A stretch of DNA of 64,000 nt from Sphingomonas sp. IW22 (GTDB lineage Bacteria > Pseudomonadota > Alphaproteobacteria > Sphingomonadales > Sphingomonadaceae), in contig NZ_JBGGWB010000001.1 of the NCBI RefSeq assembly GCF_041321155.1, positions 930,001-994,000 of the forward strand. The letters run 5' to 3'. The notes under the pieces were generated by a model, which was not told the origin of the DNA, made no database searches, and was given only the letters and a program-made list of their open reading frames with translations. Within the stretch, counting starts at the first letter, position 1. Every line of letters starts with the position of its first letter. Of this stretch, positions 17,529 through 30,423 are shown one piece after another. The position numbers were made by a program, and so were the translations under genes.

Positions 17529-19169
17529 TCAGCCGCCGATGACCAGCACGTCGACCACGGGCTTCTTCCCCGTCCAGCGGGTCGCAACGCGCCGCGCGGC
17601 AAGGCGAATGGCCTCACGACGGCGATCGGGGTCGCGCTCACCCTTGCGGAGCGTCTGCACGACCGCATCGGCCACTTCGTCCAGGAACGGCTCGCGCTCC
17701 TCCTCGACCGGGACGCCCTGAATACGCACCTGCGGCTCACCAATAAGCCGTCCGTCGCGGTTCAGCGCAACTGCGACCGACATCTGGCCGTAATTGGCGA
17801 TCCGCCGCCGCTCCGCGATGGTCGCACCGTCCGACGGCAGGATCACGTCGCCATCGACGACCAGTCGCCCGACGGTCGCAAAGCCGATCCGCTTCGGCTC
17901 GCCCGGCGCCAGGCGCAGCACATCGCCGTCCTTGTGACGGATCGACTGCGGCACGCCGTTCGCCAGCGCAAAGCGGGCATGTTCGGCCAGATGCCGGATC
18001 TCACCATGCACGGGCACCACCATTTGCGGGCGAATCCAGCGGTACATAGCCTGCAATTCGGGTCGGCCGGGATGGCCGGACACGTGGACGAATGCCTGCC
18101 GGTCGGTGATCAGGTCGACGCCCTGCTCCGCCAACTGGTTCATGATCCGCCCGATCGCGACCTCGTTGCCCGGAATCTGCTTGGAGGAGAAAATGACGCG
18201 GTCACCCGCCTCCAGCTTGATCGGGTGGTTATTGTCCGCAATGCGCGCCAATGCCGCGCGCTGCTCCCCCTGTCCGCCGGTCGCGACGATCAGCACGTTG
18301 CCCCGCGGCAGCTTCATCGCGGTTTCGAAATCGACGGTTTCGGGGAAGTCCTTGAGATAACCCGTCGCGCGCGCAACGCGCACGATCCGGTCGAGCGAAC
18401 GCCCGGCAAGGCACAGCCGCCGCCCGGTGTCGCGCGCGCATTCGCCCAGCGTCTGCAACCGCGCCGCGTTGGAGGCGAAGGTGGTGACGACTACGCGCCG
18501 TCCCGCCGCTTCCTCGATCGCGCGGTCCAGCCCCTCGCGCACGTCCGCTTCGGACCCCGACGCATCTTCGTTGAAGACGTTGGTTGAATCGCAAACCAGC
18601 GCCAACACGCCCTCATCCCCGATCGCGGTCAGTTCCTGACCGGTCGAAGGCACGCCCATCGTGACCGATTCGTCGATCTTCCAGTCGCCGGTGTGAAATA
18701 CGCGGCCCTGCGGCGTTTCGATCAGCAGGGCGTTACCCTCTGGGATCGAGTGGGCAAGCGGTACGAAGCGCACCTTGAACGGCGCCATATCGACGCTGCC
18801 GCCGAACTCCACGACCTTCAGCACCACCTGGTCGGCAATGCCCTCTTCATCCAGCTTGCCGCGGATCAGCCCGGCGGTGAATGGCGTGGCATAGATGGGC
18901 ACGCCCAGATCGGCGGCGAGATAGGGCAGCGCCCCGATATGGTCTTCATGCCCGTGAGTGATGACGATCCCCACCAGATCGTCGAGCCGGTCCTCGATAA
19001 AGCTGAGGTCGGGCAGAATGATGTCCACGCCCGGATAACCCGGATCGGCAAAGGTCACGCCGCAATCGACCATCAGCCATTTGCCGGCGGTACCATAAAG
19101 ATTGACGTTCATGCCAATCTCGCCCGATCCGCCGAGCGCGACAAAAAGCAGTTCGTTCTGTGGGGTCAC
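17529..19169 (-). CDS. rnj: Ribonuclease J
   Basis: A 546-aa metallo-beta-lactamase/beta-CASP ribonuclease acting in 5'-to-3' decay and processing of RNA. The zinc motif HxHxDH is at residues 72-77 (THGHEDHIGAL), and the core also shows FHTGDWK, ALVCDSTN and, in the C-terminal part, HVSGHP and VPVHGE. The start is GTG 19169: the family N-terminus (TPQNELLFVALGG) begins there and AGGA lies 6 bases upstream. The frame extends to 19208 but without family similarity. It is downstream of coaX in the long nuo transcript, with a gap of about 75 bases. Confidence 0.93.
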   Translation of the reverse strand: MTPQNELLFVALGGSGEIGMNVNLYGTAGKWLMVDCGVTFADPGYPGVDIILPDLSFIEDRLDDLVGIVITHGHEDHIGALPYLAADLGVPIYATPFTAGLIRGKLDEEGIADQVVLKVVEFGGSVDMAPFKVRFVPLAHSIPEGNALLIETPQGRVFHTGDWKIDESVTMGVPSTGQELTAIGDEGVLALVCDSTNVFNEDASGSEADVREGLDRAIEEAAGRRVVVTTFASNAARLQTLGECARDTGRRLCLAGRSLDRIVRVARATGYLKDFPETVDFETAMKLPRGNVLIVATGGQGEQRAALARIADNNHPIKLEAGDRVIFSSKQIPGNEVAIGRIMNQLAEQGVDLITDRQAFVHVSGHPGRPELQAMYRWIRPQMVVPVHGEIRHLAEHARFALANGVPQSIRHKDGDVLRLAPGEPKRIGFATVGRLVVDGDVILPSDGATIAERRRIANYGQMSVAVALNRDGRLIGEPQVRIQGVPVEEEREPFLDEVADAVVQTLRKGERDPDRRREAIRLAARRVATRWTGKKPVVDVLVIGG

Positions 19170-19244
19170 TTGGTTCCTGACTTCGGAAAATGGGTTGGCC
19201 GGTCGCACTTGACGCGACGATACGCGGCCGAAAACGTCTTGGTG

Positions 19245-20021
19245 CTAGATATGGCGACGCTGCCAAAGGATCGCCAGCCCCTGAATCGTCAGGTCCGGCT
19301 CGATGGCATCGAATGCATCGCTATGCTGCTCGAACAATACGGCCAGCCCACCCGTCGCGATCACGCGCGCGGGACGCCCGATCTCCGCGCGCATACGCGC
19401 GATCAGGCCCTCCATCATCGCGACATAGCCCCAGAAGATGCCGATCTGCATCTGGCTGACGGTCGTGCGGCCAATCACGGTCGCTGTTTCCGGCGCCTCG
19501 ATGGCGATACGCGGCAACTTGGCCGCCGCCCCCACAAGCGCATCAAGCGACAGGTTGATGCCCGGCGCGATGATCCCGCCCTTATAGGCCCCGGAATAAT
19601 CGGCAACGTCGAAGGTTGTGGCCGTGCCGAAATCGACGATGACCAGGTCGCCTTCGTATTTCTCATGCGCTGCAATGACGTTCAGCGCGCGGTCGGCGCC
19701 GACATTCGCTGGTTCGTCGACGTCGAGGGCAATGCCCCATGGCAGGTCACGCCCCGCCACCAGTGCGGGCGCACCGAAATATTTCTGGGCCAGCACTTCA
19801 AGATTGTGCAGCGCGCGCGGCACGACCGTGCCGATGACGACAGCCTCTACATCGTCGCGCGCATAGCCCTCAAGCGTCAGCAGCTGATTGAGCCATACGA
19901 CATATTCGTCCGCCGTGCGCCGTGGATCGGTCGCAATGCGCCAGCGTGCGCGGATATTGCGCTCGCCATCGACCAGCGCGAACACGACGTTGGTGTTACC
20001 GGCATCAACCGCGAGCAGCAT
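19245..20021 (-). CDS. coaX: Type III pantothenate kinase
   Basis: A 258-aa kinase for the first step of coenzyme A synthesis (pantothenate to 4'-phosphopantothenate). It has the ASKHA ATP-binding motif [11 protein letters not shown] at the N-terminus, NVGADRALN, and DFGTATTFD with the catalytic region, followed by GGIIAPGI. Length matches the CoaX family (about 255-260 aa). Start is ATG 20021 with GGAG about 9 bases upstream; the frame continues upstream over birA but is not coding there. It lies 16 bases after birA. Confidence 0.95.
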   Translation of the reverse strand: MLLAVDAGNTNVVFALVDGERNIRARWRIATDPRRTADEYVVWLNQLLTLEGYARDDVEAVVIGTVVPRALHNLEVLAQKYFGAPALVAGRDLPWGIALDVDEPANVGADRALNVIAAHEKYEGDLVIVDFGTATTFDVADYSGAYKGGIIAPGINLSLDALVGAAAKLPRIAIEAPETATVIGRTTVSQMQIGIFWGYVAMMEGLIARMRAEIGRPARVIATGGLAVLFEQHSDAFDAIEPDLTIQGLAILWQRRHI

Positions 20022-20037
20022 TTGAACAATCTCCGCG

Positions 20038-20751
20038 TTAGAGCAGGAACACGTCGCCCGCGTGGATGACACGCATACGCCCATCCGCCAAGCGCAGGAT
20101 GAGCGCGCCGTGCGCATCCAATCCCTCGAACAGCCCGGCCACTTCTGCGCCGCCGGGTTCGTGCAAGCGGATGGCTGTGCCGGCAGGATGCGCGCAGGCA
20201 AGCCATGCCGCGCGAATCGCGTCGACGCCGCCACCGCGCCAGCGATCCAGCCAGCGCGCCACCGCCTCCGCCAGTGTTTCCGCAAAGATCGCGACGCTGA
20301 CCGCCGCCCCCTGCGCCGCGAGTGAAGTTGTGGGCCGGTCGGGCAGGTCAGGATGATGGGCGAGGTTCACGCCGATGCCCATGACGACTGCGTCGCCGCT
20401 ACGCTCCAGCAAAATGCCGGCAAGCTTCGCCCCGTTGAGCAGCAGGTCGTTGGGCCATTTGAGCGCAAGCGATCCCGGCATGGGCGTCAGAAACGCACTG
20501 ACCACCTCATGCAGCGCCACACCCGCTACCAATGACAGCAGCGGCGCGGGCGGGTCGGTGGGCCGCAGGCGGAGCAGCGCGCTGCCATGAAAATTGCCGG
20601 GCGGCGACGACCACACCCGCCCCTGACGCCCGCGCCCTGCCGTCTGGCGCCCGGCACAAAGCCATGTCCCCTCCGCCACCCCGCTCGCGGCAAGCGCGAG
20701 CAAGTCGGCATTGGTCGATCCGGTTTCCTCGACGGTGAGGATAGGGCTCAG
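20038..20751 (-). CDS. birA: Biotin-[acetyl-CoA carboxylase] ligase, probable CTG start
   Basis: A 237-aa class I biotin protein ligase (no DNA-binding domain) that attaches biotin to the carboxyl carrier protein. Visible: [14 protein letters not shown] (biotinyl-AMP loop), [10 protein letters not shown], and the C-terminal SH3-like part ([16 protein letters not shown]). The essential TGSTNAD segment lies upstream of the first usual start codon (TTG 20703), so the protein must begin earlier. The only in-frame start-like codon found is CTG 20751, which overlaps the nuoN stop as CTGA. No ATG or GTG exists in frame in between. Confidence 0.85.
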   Translation of the reverse strand: MSPILTVEETGSTNADLLALAASGVAEGTWLCAGRQTAGRGRQGRVWSSPPGNFHGSALLRLRPTDPPAPLLSLVAGVALHEVVSAFLTPMPGSLALKWPNDLLLNGAKLAGILLERSGDAVVMGIGVNLAHHPDLPDRPTTSLAAQGAAVSVAIFAETLAEAVARWLDRWRGGGVDAIRAAWLACAHPAGTAIRLHEPGGAEVAGLFEGLDAHGALILRLADGRMRVIHAGDVFLL

Positions 20752-22196
20752 AACAGCGCCCGTGCGGCCGCCAGACTGGCGGCGCTGAGCGCGGGGATCA
20801 GCAGATAGCCGACCGGCGAGATGAACACCGCACTGGCCGCGATCAGGCCCTTTTCAACGACGCTGTCGCTCGGCGCGAAGGCAGGCGCCACCGCGTCGAA
20901 ATACATCGTCTTGACGATCCGCAGATAATAATAGGCGCCGATGACGGATGCCGCGATGCCGATTACCGCCAGCGGAAACAGGCCAGCCTGGACCGCGGCA
21001 TCGAATACCGCGAACTTGGCATAGAAACCGAACAGCGGCGGGATCCCCGCAAGGCTGAACATGAACATTGCCAGCGCCAGCGCCAGACCGGGTCGCGTTC
21101 GCGACATGCCCGACAGGCTGGCGATATCCTCGACCGGCTGCCCGTCCGCGCCGCGCATCTGCAGCACGACCAGGAAGCTGCCCAACGTCATCACGACGTA
21201 GATGACCATATAGGTCAGCACCGCCGCCACGCCCTGCTCCGTCGCGGCGGCAAGGCCGATCAACGCGAAGCCGACATTGTTGATCGACGAATAGGCAAGC
21301 AGACGCTTGATGTTTTTCTGCCCAATCGCCGCCACAGCGCCGAGGATGACCGAAGCCAGCGCCGCGAAGATCACGATCTGACGCCAATCGGCCGATGCCG
21401 GTCCCATCGCCTCGATCGCGATGCGCAGCGCGAGCGCGACTGCTGCGACCTTCTGCGCGCTGGCGAAGCTCATCGTCACCGGGGTCGGCGCGCCTTCATA
21501 CACGTCGGGTGTCCACATGTGGAACGGCACCGCCGCGATCTTGAAGGCAAGGCCCGCGAACACGAACACCAGCCCGAACAGCAGCCCAGTCGATGTGCCC
21601 GCAGCATAGGCACCCGCGATGCCGGTGTAGAGCGTCGTGCCCGAGAAGCCGTAGACCAGGCTGATACCGTACAGCAGGATTCCCGATGCCAGCGCGCCGA
21701 GGATGAAGTATTTCAGCCCCGATTCCGCCGACCGCTGATCGCGCCGCATGAAGCTGGCAAGGACATAGGCAGCAAGGCTCTGAAGCTCCAGACCGACGTA
21801 AAGCGTCAACAGGTCCGCCGCCGACACCATCATACCCATGCCGACCGCCGCAAGCAGCATCAGCACCGGGTATTCGGGTCGCAGATCATCGCCGGATGTT
21901 TCAGCGAAGAAGCGCGGCGCGATCAGGATGGCGACCGCGCTGGCGATATAGATCAGCACCTTGGCAAAGGCGCCGAACGCGTCCGCCCGCCACAGCCCAT
22001 CAAACGCCACGCCGCCGGTTGAGGCAGGACCGAACAGCGCGATTCCGGCGCCCGCCAACAGCGCGACCGCCGCATAGCTGATCGCGCGGGTCGAGTTCTG
22101 ACCGCCCCATGCCGCCGCGAGCATCAGCGCCAGGCTGCCCAAGGTCAGCACCAGTTCGGGCAGGATGAACAGCATCTGCGTACCGTAGGACATCAA
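20748..22196 (-). CDS. nuoN: NADH-quinone oxidoreductase subunit N
   Basis: A 482-aa antiporter-like membrane subunit of complex I with about 14 transmembrane helices. Typical stretches are AADLLTLYVGLELQSLAAY, with the channel glutamate, and GLAFKIAAVPFHMWTPDVYEGAP with the conserved lysine and proline. It takes part in proton pumping in the cytoplasmic membrane. It overlaps nuoM by 4 bases (ATGA) upstream and birA by 4 bases (CTGA) downstream. Confidence 0.97.
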   Translation of the reverse strand: MMSYGTQMLFILPELVLTLGSLALMLAAAWGGQNSTRAISYAAVALLAGAGIALFGPASTGGVAFDGLWRADAFGAFAKVLIYIASAVAILIAPRFFAETSGDDLRPEYPVLMLLAAVGMGMMVSAADLLTLYVGLELQSLAAYVLASFMRRDQRSAESGLKYFILGALASGILLYGISLVYGFSGTTLYTGIAGAYAAGTSTGLLFGLVFVFAGLAFKIAAVPFHMWTPDVYEGAPTPVTMSFASAQKVAAVALALRIAIEAMGPASADWRQIVIFAALASVILGAVAAIGQKNIKRLLAYSSINNVGFALIGLAAATEQGVAAVLTYMVIYVVMTLGSFLVVLQMRGADGQPVEDIASLSGMSRTRPGLALALAMFMFSLAGIPPLFGFYAKFAVFDAAVQAGLFPLAVIGIAASVIGAYYYLRIVKTMYFDAVAPAFAPSDSVVEKGLIAASAVFISPVGYLLIPALSAASLAAARALF

Positions 22197-23803
22197 TGGC
22201 CTCCGCCATGCGCGGGGGCTTCGGCGGCGGCGGCATCGCCACCCTCGCCGGCCTCGCCATGGGCCGTAACTTCTTCGACATGCGCCTCATGCGCGGCGAT
22301 CGCTTGCGGGTTGCCCGCGGTGGGACGCGAATCGCTGCCTGGATTGGCGCGGTTGATCCGTTCCAGCAACGTGGTCACGTCGGCCCGCATCGGCGCGATG
22401 AAGCTTTCGGGATAGACCCCCATCCACAACACCACCGCCGCGACCGGCGCCAGCAATGCGATTTCTCGCTTCGACAGGTCGGGCATCACGCGAACATCGT
22501 CGGACTTGATCTCACCCCAAACCACGCGGCGATACAGGTACAGCATATATGCCGCGCCCAGAATGATGCCGGTCGTGCAAATCAACGTCATCCATGTCGA
22601 CACTTGATAGGTGCCGGCCAGGCTTAGGAACTCGCCCACGAACCCGCTCGTGCCCGGCAGGCCGATCGACGCCATGGTGAACAGCAGGAACAGGATCGCG
22701 TAGCGCGGCATGTTGTTGGCCAGACCGCCATAACGCGCGATCTCACGCGTATGCAGCCGGTCATAGATGACGCCGACGCAAAGAAACAGCGCACCCGACA
22801 CCAGCCCATGGCTGAGCATCACGATCATCGCACCTTCCAGCCCCTGCTGGTTGAAGGCGAACAGGCCGATGGTGACGATCGCCATGTGCGCGACCGACGA
22901 ATAGGCGATCAGCTTCTTCATGTCCGACTGCACCAGCGCGACAAGGCTGGTATAGACGACCGCGACCGCCGACAGCGCCAGGATCAGCCACGCCAGCTGG
23001 CCCGACGCTTCGGGGAACATCGGCAGGCTGAAGCGCAGGAAGCCATAACCGCCGAGCTTGAGCAGCACGCCCGCCAGGATAACCGACCCCGCGGTCGGCG
23101 CCTGAACGTGCGCGTCGGGCAGCCAGGTGTGGACTGGCCACATCGGCATCTTGACCGCGAACGACGCGAAGAACGCCAGCCACAGCCAGGTCTGAACTCC
23201 GCCGGGGAAGTCATAGGCCATCAGGTCCGGGATGAACGAGGTGCCCGCCGTCACGCTCATATAAAGCATGGCGATGAACATCAGCACCGAACCCAGCAGC
23301 GTATACAGGAAGAACTTGTAGCTCGCGTAAATGCGGTTCGCGCCGCCCCAGATGCCAATGATCAGGTACATGGGGATCAGGCCGGCTTCGAAGAACATGT
23401 AGAACAGGAACAGGTCCTGCGCCGCGAAAGTGCCGATCATCAGCACTTCGACGCCCAGGAACAGCGCCATATATTCCGGCACCCGTTCCTCGATCGCTTC
23501 CCAGCTGGCGCCGATGCAGATTGGCATCAGGAACACGCTGAGCATGATCAGCATCAGCGCGAAGCCGTCGATGCCGAGCGCCCAGGCGAAACGGCCGAAG
23601 ACCGGCGCATATTCGGTGAACTGCCACTGTGGTGCCGCCGCGCCGATCTCGAAATTGGCCCATAGCAGACAGCCGAGGACGAAATTGATCAGCGTCGCGA
23701 TCAGCGCGACCCAGCGAGCCGTATGCTTGTCGACGAAAAGGCAACCGATCGCCGCGAGAAGCGGCACGGCCAGCATGACGGAGAGGATGGGAAAACCGCT
23801 CAT
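22193..23803 (-). CDS. nuoM: NADH-quinone oxidoreductase subunit M
   Basis: A 536-aa antiporter-like complex I subunit with about 14 transmembrane helices. Signatures: LFLFYMFFEAGLIPMYLIIG with the channel glutamate, SFAVKMPMWPVHTWLPDAH with the pump lysine, and QSDMKKLIAYSSVAHM. The C-terminal 50 residues form an extension rich in A, E and H after the last helix, ending HGGGH. I choose ATG 23803, preceded by GGTGAGG; a TTG at 23821 would lie within the end of nuoL. The gene begins 4 bases after the nuoL stop. Confidence 0.96.
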   Translation of the reverse strand: MSGFPILSVMLAVPLLAAIGCLFVDKHTARWVALIATLINFVLGCLLWANFEIGAAAPQWQFTEYAPVFGRFAWALGIDGFALMLIMLSVFLMPICIGASWEAIEERVPEYMALFLGVEVLMIGTFAAQDLFLFYMFFEAGLIPMYLIIGIWGGANRIYASYKFFLYTLLGSVLMFIAMLYMSVTAGTSFIPDLMAYDFPGGVQTWLWLAFFASFAVKMPMWPVHTWLPDAHVQAPTAGSVILAGVLLKLGGYGFLRFSLPMFPEASGQLAWLILALSAVAVVYTSLVALVQSDMKKLIAYSSVAHMAIVTIGLFAFNQQGLEGAMIVMLSHGLVSGALFLCVGVIYDRLHTREIARYGGLANNMPRYAILFLLFTMASIGLPGTSGFVGEFLSLAGTYQVSTWMTLICTTGIILGAAYMLYLYRRVVWGEIKSDDVRVMPDLSKREIALLAPVAAVVLWMGVYPESFIAPMRADVTTLLERINRANPGSDSRPTAGNPQAIAAHEAHVEEVTAHGEAGEGGDAAAAEAPAHGGGH

Positions 23804-23807
23804 GACC

Positions 23808-25877
<2,070 letters not shown>

Positions 25878-25884
25878 CAGATGC

Positions 25885-26190
25885 TTACCCCTTCATCCGG
25901 TTGGCATCATCGACCGCGATATTGCCACGGCCACGGAAATAGATGACGAGAATGGCAAGCCCGATCGCCGCCTCACCGGCCGCGACGGTCAGCACGAACA
26001 TCGCGAACACCTGTCCCACCAGATCACCGAGAAAGGCGGAAAAGGCGACAAGGTTGATGTTCACCGCCAGCAGGATCAGCTCGATCGCCATCAGAATGAC
26101 GATCAGGTTCTTCCGGTTGAGGAAGATTCCCATCACACCCAGCGCGAACAGGATCGCGCCGACCGCCAGATAGTGGTTGAGACCAATCAC
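25885..26190 (-). CDS. nuoK: NADH-quinone oxidoreductase subunit K
   Basis: A 101-aa subunit with three transmembrane helices. The two conserved membrane glutamates of the proton path are visible in [12 protein letters not shown] and [14 protein letters not shown]. Length matches the family. It overlaps nuoJ by 4 bases. Confidence 0.97.
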   Translation of the reverse strand: MIGLNHYLAVGAILFALGVMGIFLNRKNLIVILMAIELILLAVNINLVAFSAFLGDLVGQVFAMFVLTVAAGEAAIGLAILVIYFRGRGNIAVDDANRMKG

Positions 26191-26798
26191 AGCTCCACCC
26201 CCTGCCCGACGGGCTGATTGACGTTGCGGGTCGCGTCCTTTTGGCGGCGCGCAACCTGCCGAGCGACATTCTGCTTCAGAACGCCGGTCCGATCACGGTG
26301 CGTCAGCACGATCGCGCCGATCATGGCGACCAGCAGGACCAGGCCCGCGCCCTCGAACACCAGCAGATAGCGGGTGTAGAGCAGCCGCCCGATCGCTTCG
26401 ATATTGGGCACAAGCGCGTCAATCGGCGCAATGCGCGTCGACAGCTCGATCCCGCCCGCGCTCCACGCGCCAACGCCGATCATCAACTCGGCCGCAAGTG
26501 CGACGGCCAGCACGAGCCCCAGCGGCAGATAGCGGACGAACCCGGCGCGCAGTTCGGCGAAGTCGATGTCGAGCATCATCACGACGAACAGGAACAGGAC
26601 CGCGACCGCACCGACATAAACGATGACGAGCAGCATCGCGATGAATTCGGCACCCACCAGCACCATCAGACCCGCCGCATTGAAGAATGCGAGGATCAGC
26701 CAGAGCACGGAATGCACCGGGTTGCGCGCGGTGATGACCATTGCCGCCGACAGGACGACAATGGTCGCGAACAGATAAAAGGCGATGGCCTGGATCAA
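26187..26798 (-). CDS. nuoJ: NADH-quinone oxidoreductase subunit J
   Basis: A 203-aa membrane subunit with five predicted helices; the core runs from [13 protein letters not shown] through [19 protein letters not shown], the conserved TM3 with its pi-bulge region. The C-terminus is a charged cytoplasmic tail ([17 protein letters not shown]). A 90-base stretch separates it from nuoI, the widest gap inside the nuo genes, with no convincing promoter or hairpin. Confidence 0.96.
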   Translation of the reverse strand: MIQAIAFYLFATIVVLSAAMVITARNPVHSVLWLILAFFNAAGLMVLVGAEFIAMLLVIVYVGAVAVLFLFVVMMLDIDFAELRAGFVRYLPLGLVLAVALAAELMIGVGAWSAGGIELSTRIAPIDALVPNIEAIGRLLYTRYLLVFEGAGLVLLVAMIGAIVLTHRDRTGVLKQNVARQVARRQKDATRNVNQPVGQGVEL

Positions 26799-26888
26799 GC
26801 GAACGCCCTCCCGGCTGCGACCGCGCGGGACAAATGGTGCCCGGCGGAGTGGAACTGAATCATGACTGACCCCTTATGCCCGCGCCGC

Positions 26889-27374
26889 TTAACGATAGGG
26901 GGCGTCGGCGGCAAGGTTCGCGGCGATCGCGCGTTCCCACCGGTCGCCATTCGCGAGCAGCTTTTCCTTGTGATAGATCAGCTCCTCACGCGTTTCGGTC
27001 GAGAATTCGAAGTTTGGTCCCTCGACAACCGCATCGACCGGGCAGGCCTCCTGACACAAGCCGCAATAGATGCACTTGGTCATGTCGATGTCGTAACGCG
27101 TGGTGCGACGCGACCCGTCCTCGCGCGGCTCCGCCTCGATCGTGATCGCCAGCGCCGGGCACACCGCTTCGCACAGCTTGCACGCGATGCAGCGTTCCTC
27201 GCCGTTGGGATAGCGGCGCAGCACATGTTCGCCGCGAAAACGCGGACTTATCGGGTTCTTTTCATACGGATAATTGATCGTCGCCTTCGGCTTGAAGAAA
27301 TACTTCAAGGTCAAAAGGTGCGCCGATACGAACTCGGCGAGCGCAAATGATTTTAGGGTCTGAGCGAAACTCAT
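26889..27374 (-). CDS. nuoI: NADH-quinone oxidoreductase subunit I (two 4Fe-4S clusters)
   Basis: A 161-aa peripheral-arm subunit carrying clusters N6a and N6b, bound by [12 protein letters not shown] and [16 protein letters not shown]. An amphipathic N-terminal helix ([15 protein letters not shown]) contacts the membrane arm. It passes electrons from NuoG towards NuoB. It overlaps nuoH by 4 bases. Confidence 0.97.
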   Translation of the reverse strand: MSFAQTLKSFALAEFVSAHLLTLKYFFKPKATINYPYEKNPISPRFRGEHVLRRYPNGEERCIACKLCEAVCPALAITIEAEPREDGSRRTTRYDIDMTKCIYCGLCQEACPVDAVVEGPNFEFSTETREELIYHKEKLLANGDRWERAIAANLAADAPYR

Positions 27375-28420
27375 GCCGAAACTCCAACGCGCGTCAGCAT
27401 CAGGAAACCCGACACGAGGAACACAAAAACCAGGCTGAGGGGCAGGAAAATCTTCCAGCCCAGCCGCATCAGCTGGTCATAACGATAGCGCGGGACCGTC
27501 GCCTTCACCCAGCTGAACAGGAAGAAGAAGAAACCCATCTTCAGGAACAGCCAGATGATGCCCGGCACATAATAAAGCGGCGCCCAGTCGAACGGCGGCA
27601 GATAGCCACCCCAAAACAGCACCGCGTTCAGCGCGCACATCAGGATGACGTTGGCATATTCGCCAAGCCAGTAGAGCGCGAACGCCATCGACGAATATTC
27701 GGTCTGATAACCGGCCACCAGTTCCGATTCGGCTTCGGTCAGGTCAAAGGGCGCACGCGCGGTTTCCGCCAGCGCCGAGATGAAGAACACCACCGCCATC
27801 GGGAACAGCAGCGGGTTGAACCCGAAGCCGTTGATGAACCCGTAAAGCCCGCGCTGCGCCTCGACGATCGAAGTCAGGTTGAAGCTGCCCGCCCACAACA
27901 CGACCGACACCAGCACGAAACCGATGGCCACTTCATAGCTGACCATCTGCGCCGCCGCGCGGATCGCCGAGTAGAACGGGTATTTCGAGTTGGACGACCA
28001 GCCCGCCAGGATGATCCCGTAAACGCCCAGCGACGATGCCGCGAGCACGTAGAGCAGTCCGACATTGATGTCCGCCAGCACGACTTCGACATCGAAGGGA
28101 ACCACCGCCCATACGATCAGCGCAACCGTAAAGGTGATGATCGGCGCCAGCAGGAACAGGCCCTTGTTCGCGCCGGTGGGGATGATCGTTTCCTGAAGGA
28201 AGACCTTCAGGCCGTCGGCGAACGACTGGAGCAGGCCGAAGGGACCGACGACGTTCGGGCCCCGGCGCAGCGCCATCGCTGCCCAGATCTTGCGGTCGGC
28301 ATAGATGATCATCGCCACCGCCAGCATGACGGGTAGCGCGATCAACAGGATGCCCGCCAGCGTGGCGACCGTCCAGGCCGCCTCGAAGGGCAGGCCGAGC
28401 CATTCGAAGAAAGACGTCAC
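27371..28420 (-). CDS. nuoH: NADH-quinone oxidoreductase subunit H
   Basis: A 349-aa membrane subunit forming the quinone-binding site at the junction with the peripheral arm. Signatures: ERK-equivalent loop [21 protein letters not shown] and the acidic loop [21 protein letters not shown]. Eight transmembrane helices are expected. It overlaps nuoG by 4 bases. Confidence 0.97.
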   Translation of the reverse strand: MTSFFEWLGLPFEAAWTVATLAGILLIALPVMLAVAMIIYADRKIWAAMALRRGPNVVGPFGLLQSFADGLKVFLQETIIPTGANKGLFLLAPIITFTVALIVWAVVPFDVEVVLADINVGLLYVLAASSLGVYGIILAGWSSNSKYPFYSAIRAAAQMVSYEVAIGFVLVSVVLWAGSFNLTSIVEAQRGLYGFINGFGFNPLLFPMAVVFFISALAETARAPFDLTEAESELVAGYQTEYSSMAFALYWLGEYANVILMCALNAVLFWGGYLPPFDWAPLYYVPGIIWLFLKMGFFFFLFSWVKATVPRYRYDQLMRLGWKIFLPLSLVFVFLVSGFLMLTRVGVSA

Positions 28421-30423
28421 TCGGCTGCCTCCGCGAAATCCTCGCCATGGATCAGTTCGGCCGAACAGCGCTGCATCGTCGGCGACGCGCGGCAGATGGC
28501 GTTGGTGAGATAGAAGTCGGCGATCGGATAAGTGACCGCTCCGGCCCCCTTGCCATCAAGCGCCGGCGGATTCCAGTCGTAACCGGCAAGGCCCTGACGC
28601 CCAAGCGCGGGAACTTCGACCGCCATCGCCCGGCGCAGGCCGGCGAAATCGTCGAACGGCAATGTGTGACCCAGCACGTCCGACAACGCGCGCAGGATCG
28701 ACCAGTCGTCGCGCGCATCGCCGGGGGCGAACACCGCACGCTCGCTGAATTGCACGCGGCCTTCCAGATTGACATAGGTGCCGGGCTTTTCGGCATAGCT
28801 GGCCGCGGGCAAGATCACGTCGGCGTGATGCGCGCCCTTGTCGCCATGATGGCCGACATAGACCTTGAACGCACCGGCAAAGGCCGTGAAATCAACCTCG
28901 TCAGCGCCCAGGAAGAACACCAGCTTGGGGTTTGCAGCGACGATATCGGCAATCCCGCCCGTTTGCGCATAGCCGAGCATCAGCGCGCCCATGCGGGCAG
29001 CCGCCGTATGCACGACGTTGAAGCCGTTCCAGCCGTCGCGCACGACGTTCAGCGACTTGGCCAGCGCAAGCGCTGCACCCTGGCCGCCCTTGAGCGCGCC
29101 AGGACCGACGACGATCATCGGCCGCTCGGCCTGTTCAAGCACGCTTGCCGCGGCTGAGGGCAGATTGCCCAGCAGCGACAGATCGTCCCCCAGCCACTCG
29201 ACCTTATAGGTCAAATCTACCTGCGGACCGATGGCGAACACGCGCGCGCCACGCTTGATCGCCTTGCGGACGCGCGTGTTGATCAGCGGCGCTTCCCAGC
29301 GAAGATTGCTGCCGACCAGCAGAATCGCATCAGCGTCCTCAACCCCGGCGATTGTCGTGTTGAAGGCGACCGCACCCAGATTGCTGACGTCATAAGCCAT
29401 GCCCGTCTGCCGCCCTTCGAGCAGCGACGAACCGAATGCGCCGACCAGCTTCTTGGCCGCGAACATCGTCTCGCAATCGACCATGTCGCCGGCAATCGCG
29501 GCAACGCCCTGCCCCGCAGTGGCGGCGACCTGAGCGATGGCGGCGAACGCCTCATCCCAGCTGGCGGGCTGGAGCTTGCCAACACGGCGCACATAAGGCT
29601 TGTCGAGGCGGCGGCGGACCAGGCCGTCGACATGGTGGCGCGTCTTGTCGTGCGCCCATTCCTCGTTCACGTCCTCATTGATGCGCGGCAGGGCACGCAG
29701 CACCTGACGACCGCGACTGTCGAGGCGGATGTTACTGCCGACCGCGTCCATCACGTCGATCGCCAGCGTCTTCTTCAATTCCCACGGGCGTGCGTTGAAC
29801 GCATAGGGCTTGGAAGTCAGCGCACCGACCGGGCACAGATCGACGACATTGCCCGACAGCTCACTGGTCACCGCCTTTTCGAGATAGGACGTGATCTGCA
29901 TGTTTTCGCCGCGATAGATCGCGCCGATTTCCTCCACGCCCGCGACTTCCTCCGCGAAGCGGACGCAGCGGGTGCACTGAATACAGCGGGTCATGACCGT
30001 CTTGACGATCGGGCCCATGTACTTCTCGGTCACGGCGCGCTTGTTCTCGGTATAGCGCGTGGCGCCACGGCCATAGGCCATGGTCTGATCCTGAAGGTCG
30101 CACTCGCCACCCTGATCGCAGATCGGGCAGTCGAGCGGGTGATTGATGAGCAGGAACTCCATCACCCCTTCGCGCGCGGCCTTCACCATCGCCGAATCGG
30201 TCCGCACTTCCTGATTGTCGGCGGCGGGGAGCGCGCAGCTCGCCTGCGGCTTGGGCGGCCCCGGCTTTACCTCGACGAGGCACATGCGACAATTGCCCGC
30301 AATCGACAGGCGTTCGTGATAGCAGAAGCGGGGAATCTCCTTACCCGCCGCTTCGCACGCCTGAAGCACGGTGGCGCCCTGCGGCACCTCGACTTCGATT
30401 CCGTCGACTTTCAGTTTAGGCAT
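28417..30423 (-). CDS. nuoG: NADH-quinone oxidoreductase subunit G
   Basis: A 668-aa iron-sulfur subunit with a molybdopterin-oxidoreductase-like C-terminal region that carries no cofactor in complex I. The N-terminal ferredoxin part has [15 protein letters not shown] (2Fe-2S), [13 protein letters not shown] (His/Cys-ligated 4Fe-4S region) and [10 protein letters not shown] (4Fe-4S). Length is that of the short alphaproteobacterial/mitochondrial type. Its ATG overlaps the stop of the preceding secreted-protein gene by one base. Confidence 0.97.
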   Translation of the reverse strand: MPKLKVDGIEVEVPQGATVLQACEAAGKEIPRFCYHERLSIAGNCRMCLVEVKPGPPKPQASCALPAADNQEVRTDSAMVKAAREGVMEFLLINHPLDCPICDQGGECDLQDQTMAYGRGATRYTENKRAVTEKYMGPIVKTVMTRCIQCTRCVRFAEEVAGVEEIGAIYRGENMQITSYLEKAVTSELSGNVVDLCPVGALTSKPYAFNARPWELKKTLAIDVMDAVGSNIRLDSRGRQVLRALPRINEDVNEEWAHDKTRHHVDGLVRRRLDKPYVRRVGKLQPASWDEAFAAIAQVAATAGQGVAAIAGDMVDCETMFAAKKLVGAFGSSLLEGRQTGMAYDVSNLGAVAFNTTIAGVEDADAILLVGSNLRWEAPLINTRVRKAIKRGARVFAIGPQVDLTYKVEWLGDDLSLLGNLPSAAASVLEQAERPMIVVGPGALKGGQGAALALAKSLNVVRDGWNGFNVVHTAAARMGALMLGYAQTGGIADIVAANPKLVFFLGADEVDFTAFAGAFKVYVGHHGDKGAHHADVILPAASYAEKPGTYVNLEGRVQFSERAVFAPGDARDDWSILRALSDVLGHTLPFDDFAGLRRAMAVEVPALGRQGLAGYDWNPPALDGKGAGAVTYPIADFYLTNAICRASPTMQRCSAELIHGEDFAEAAE

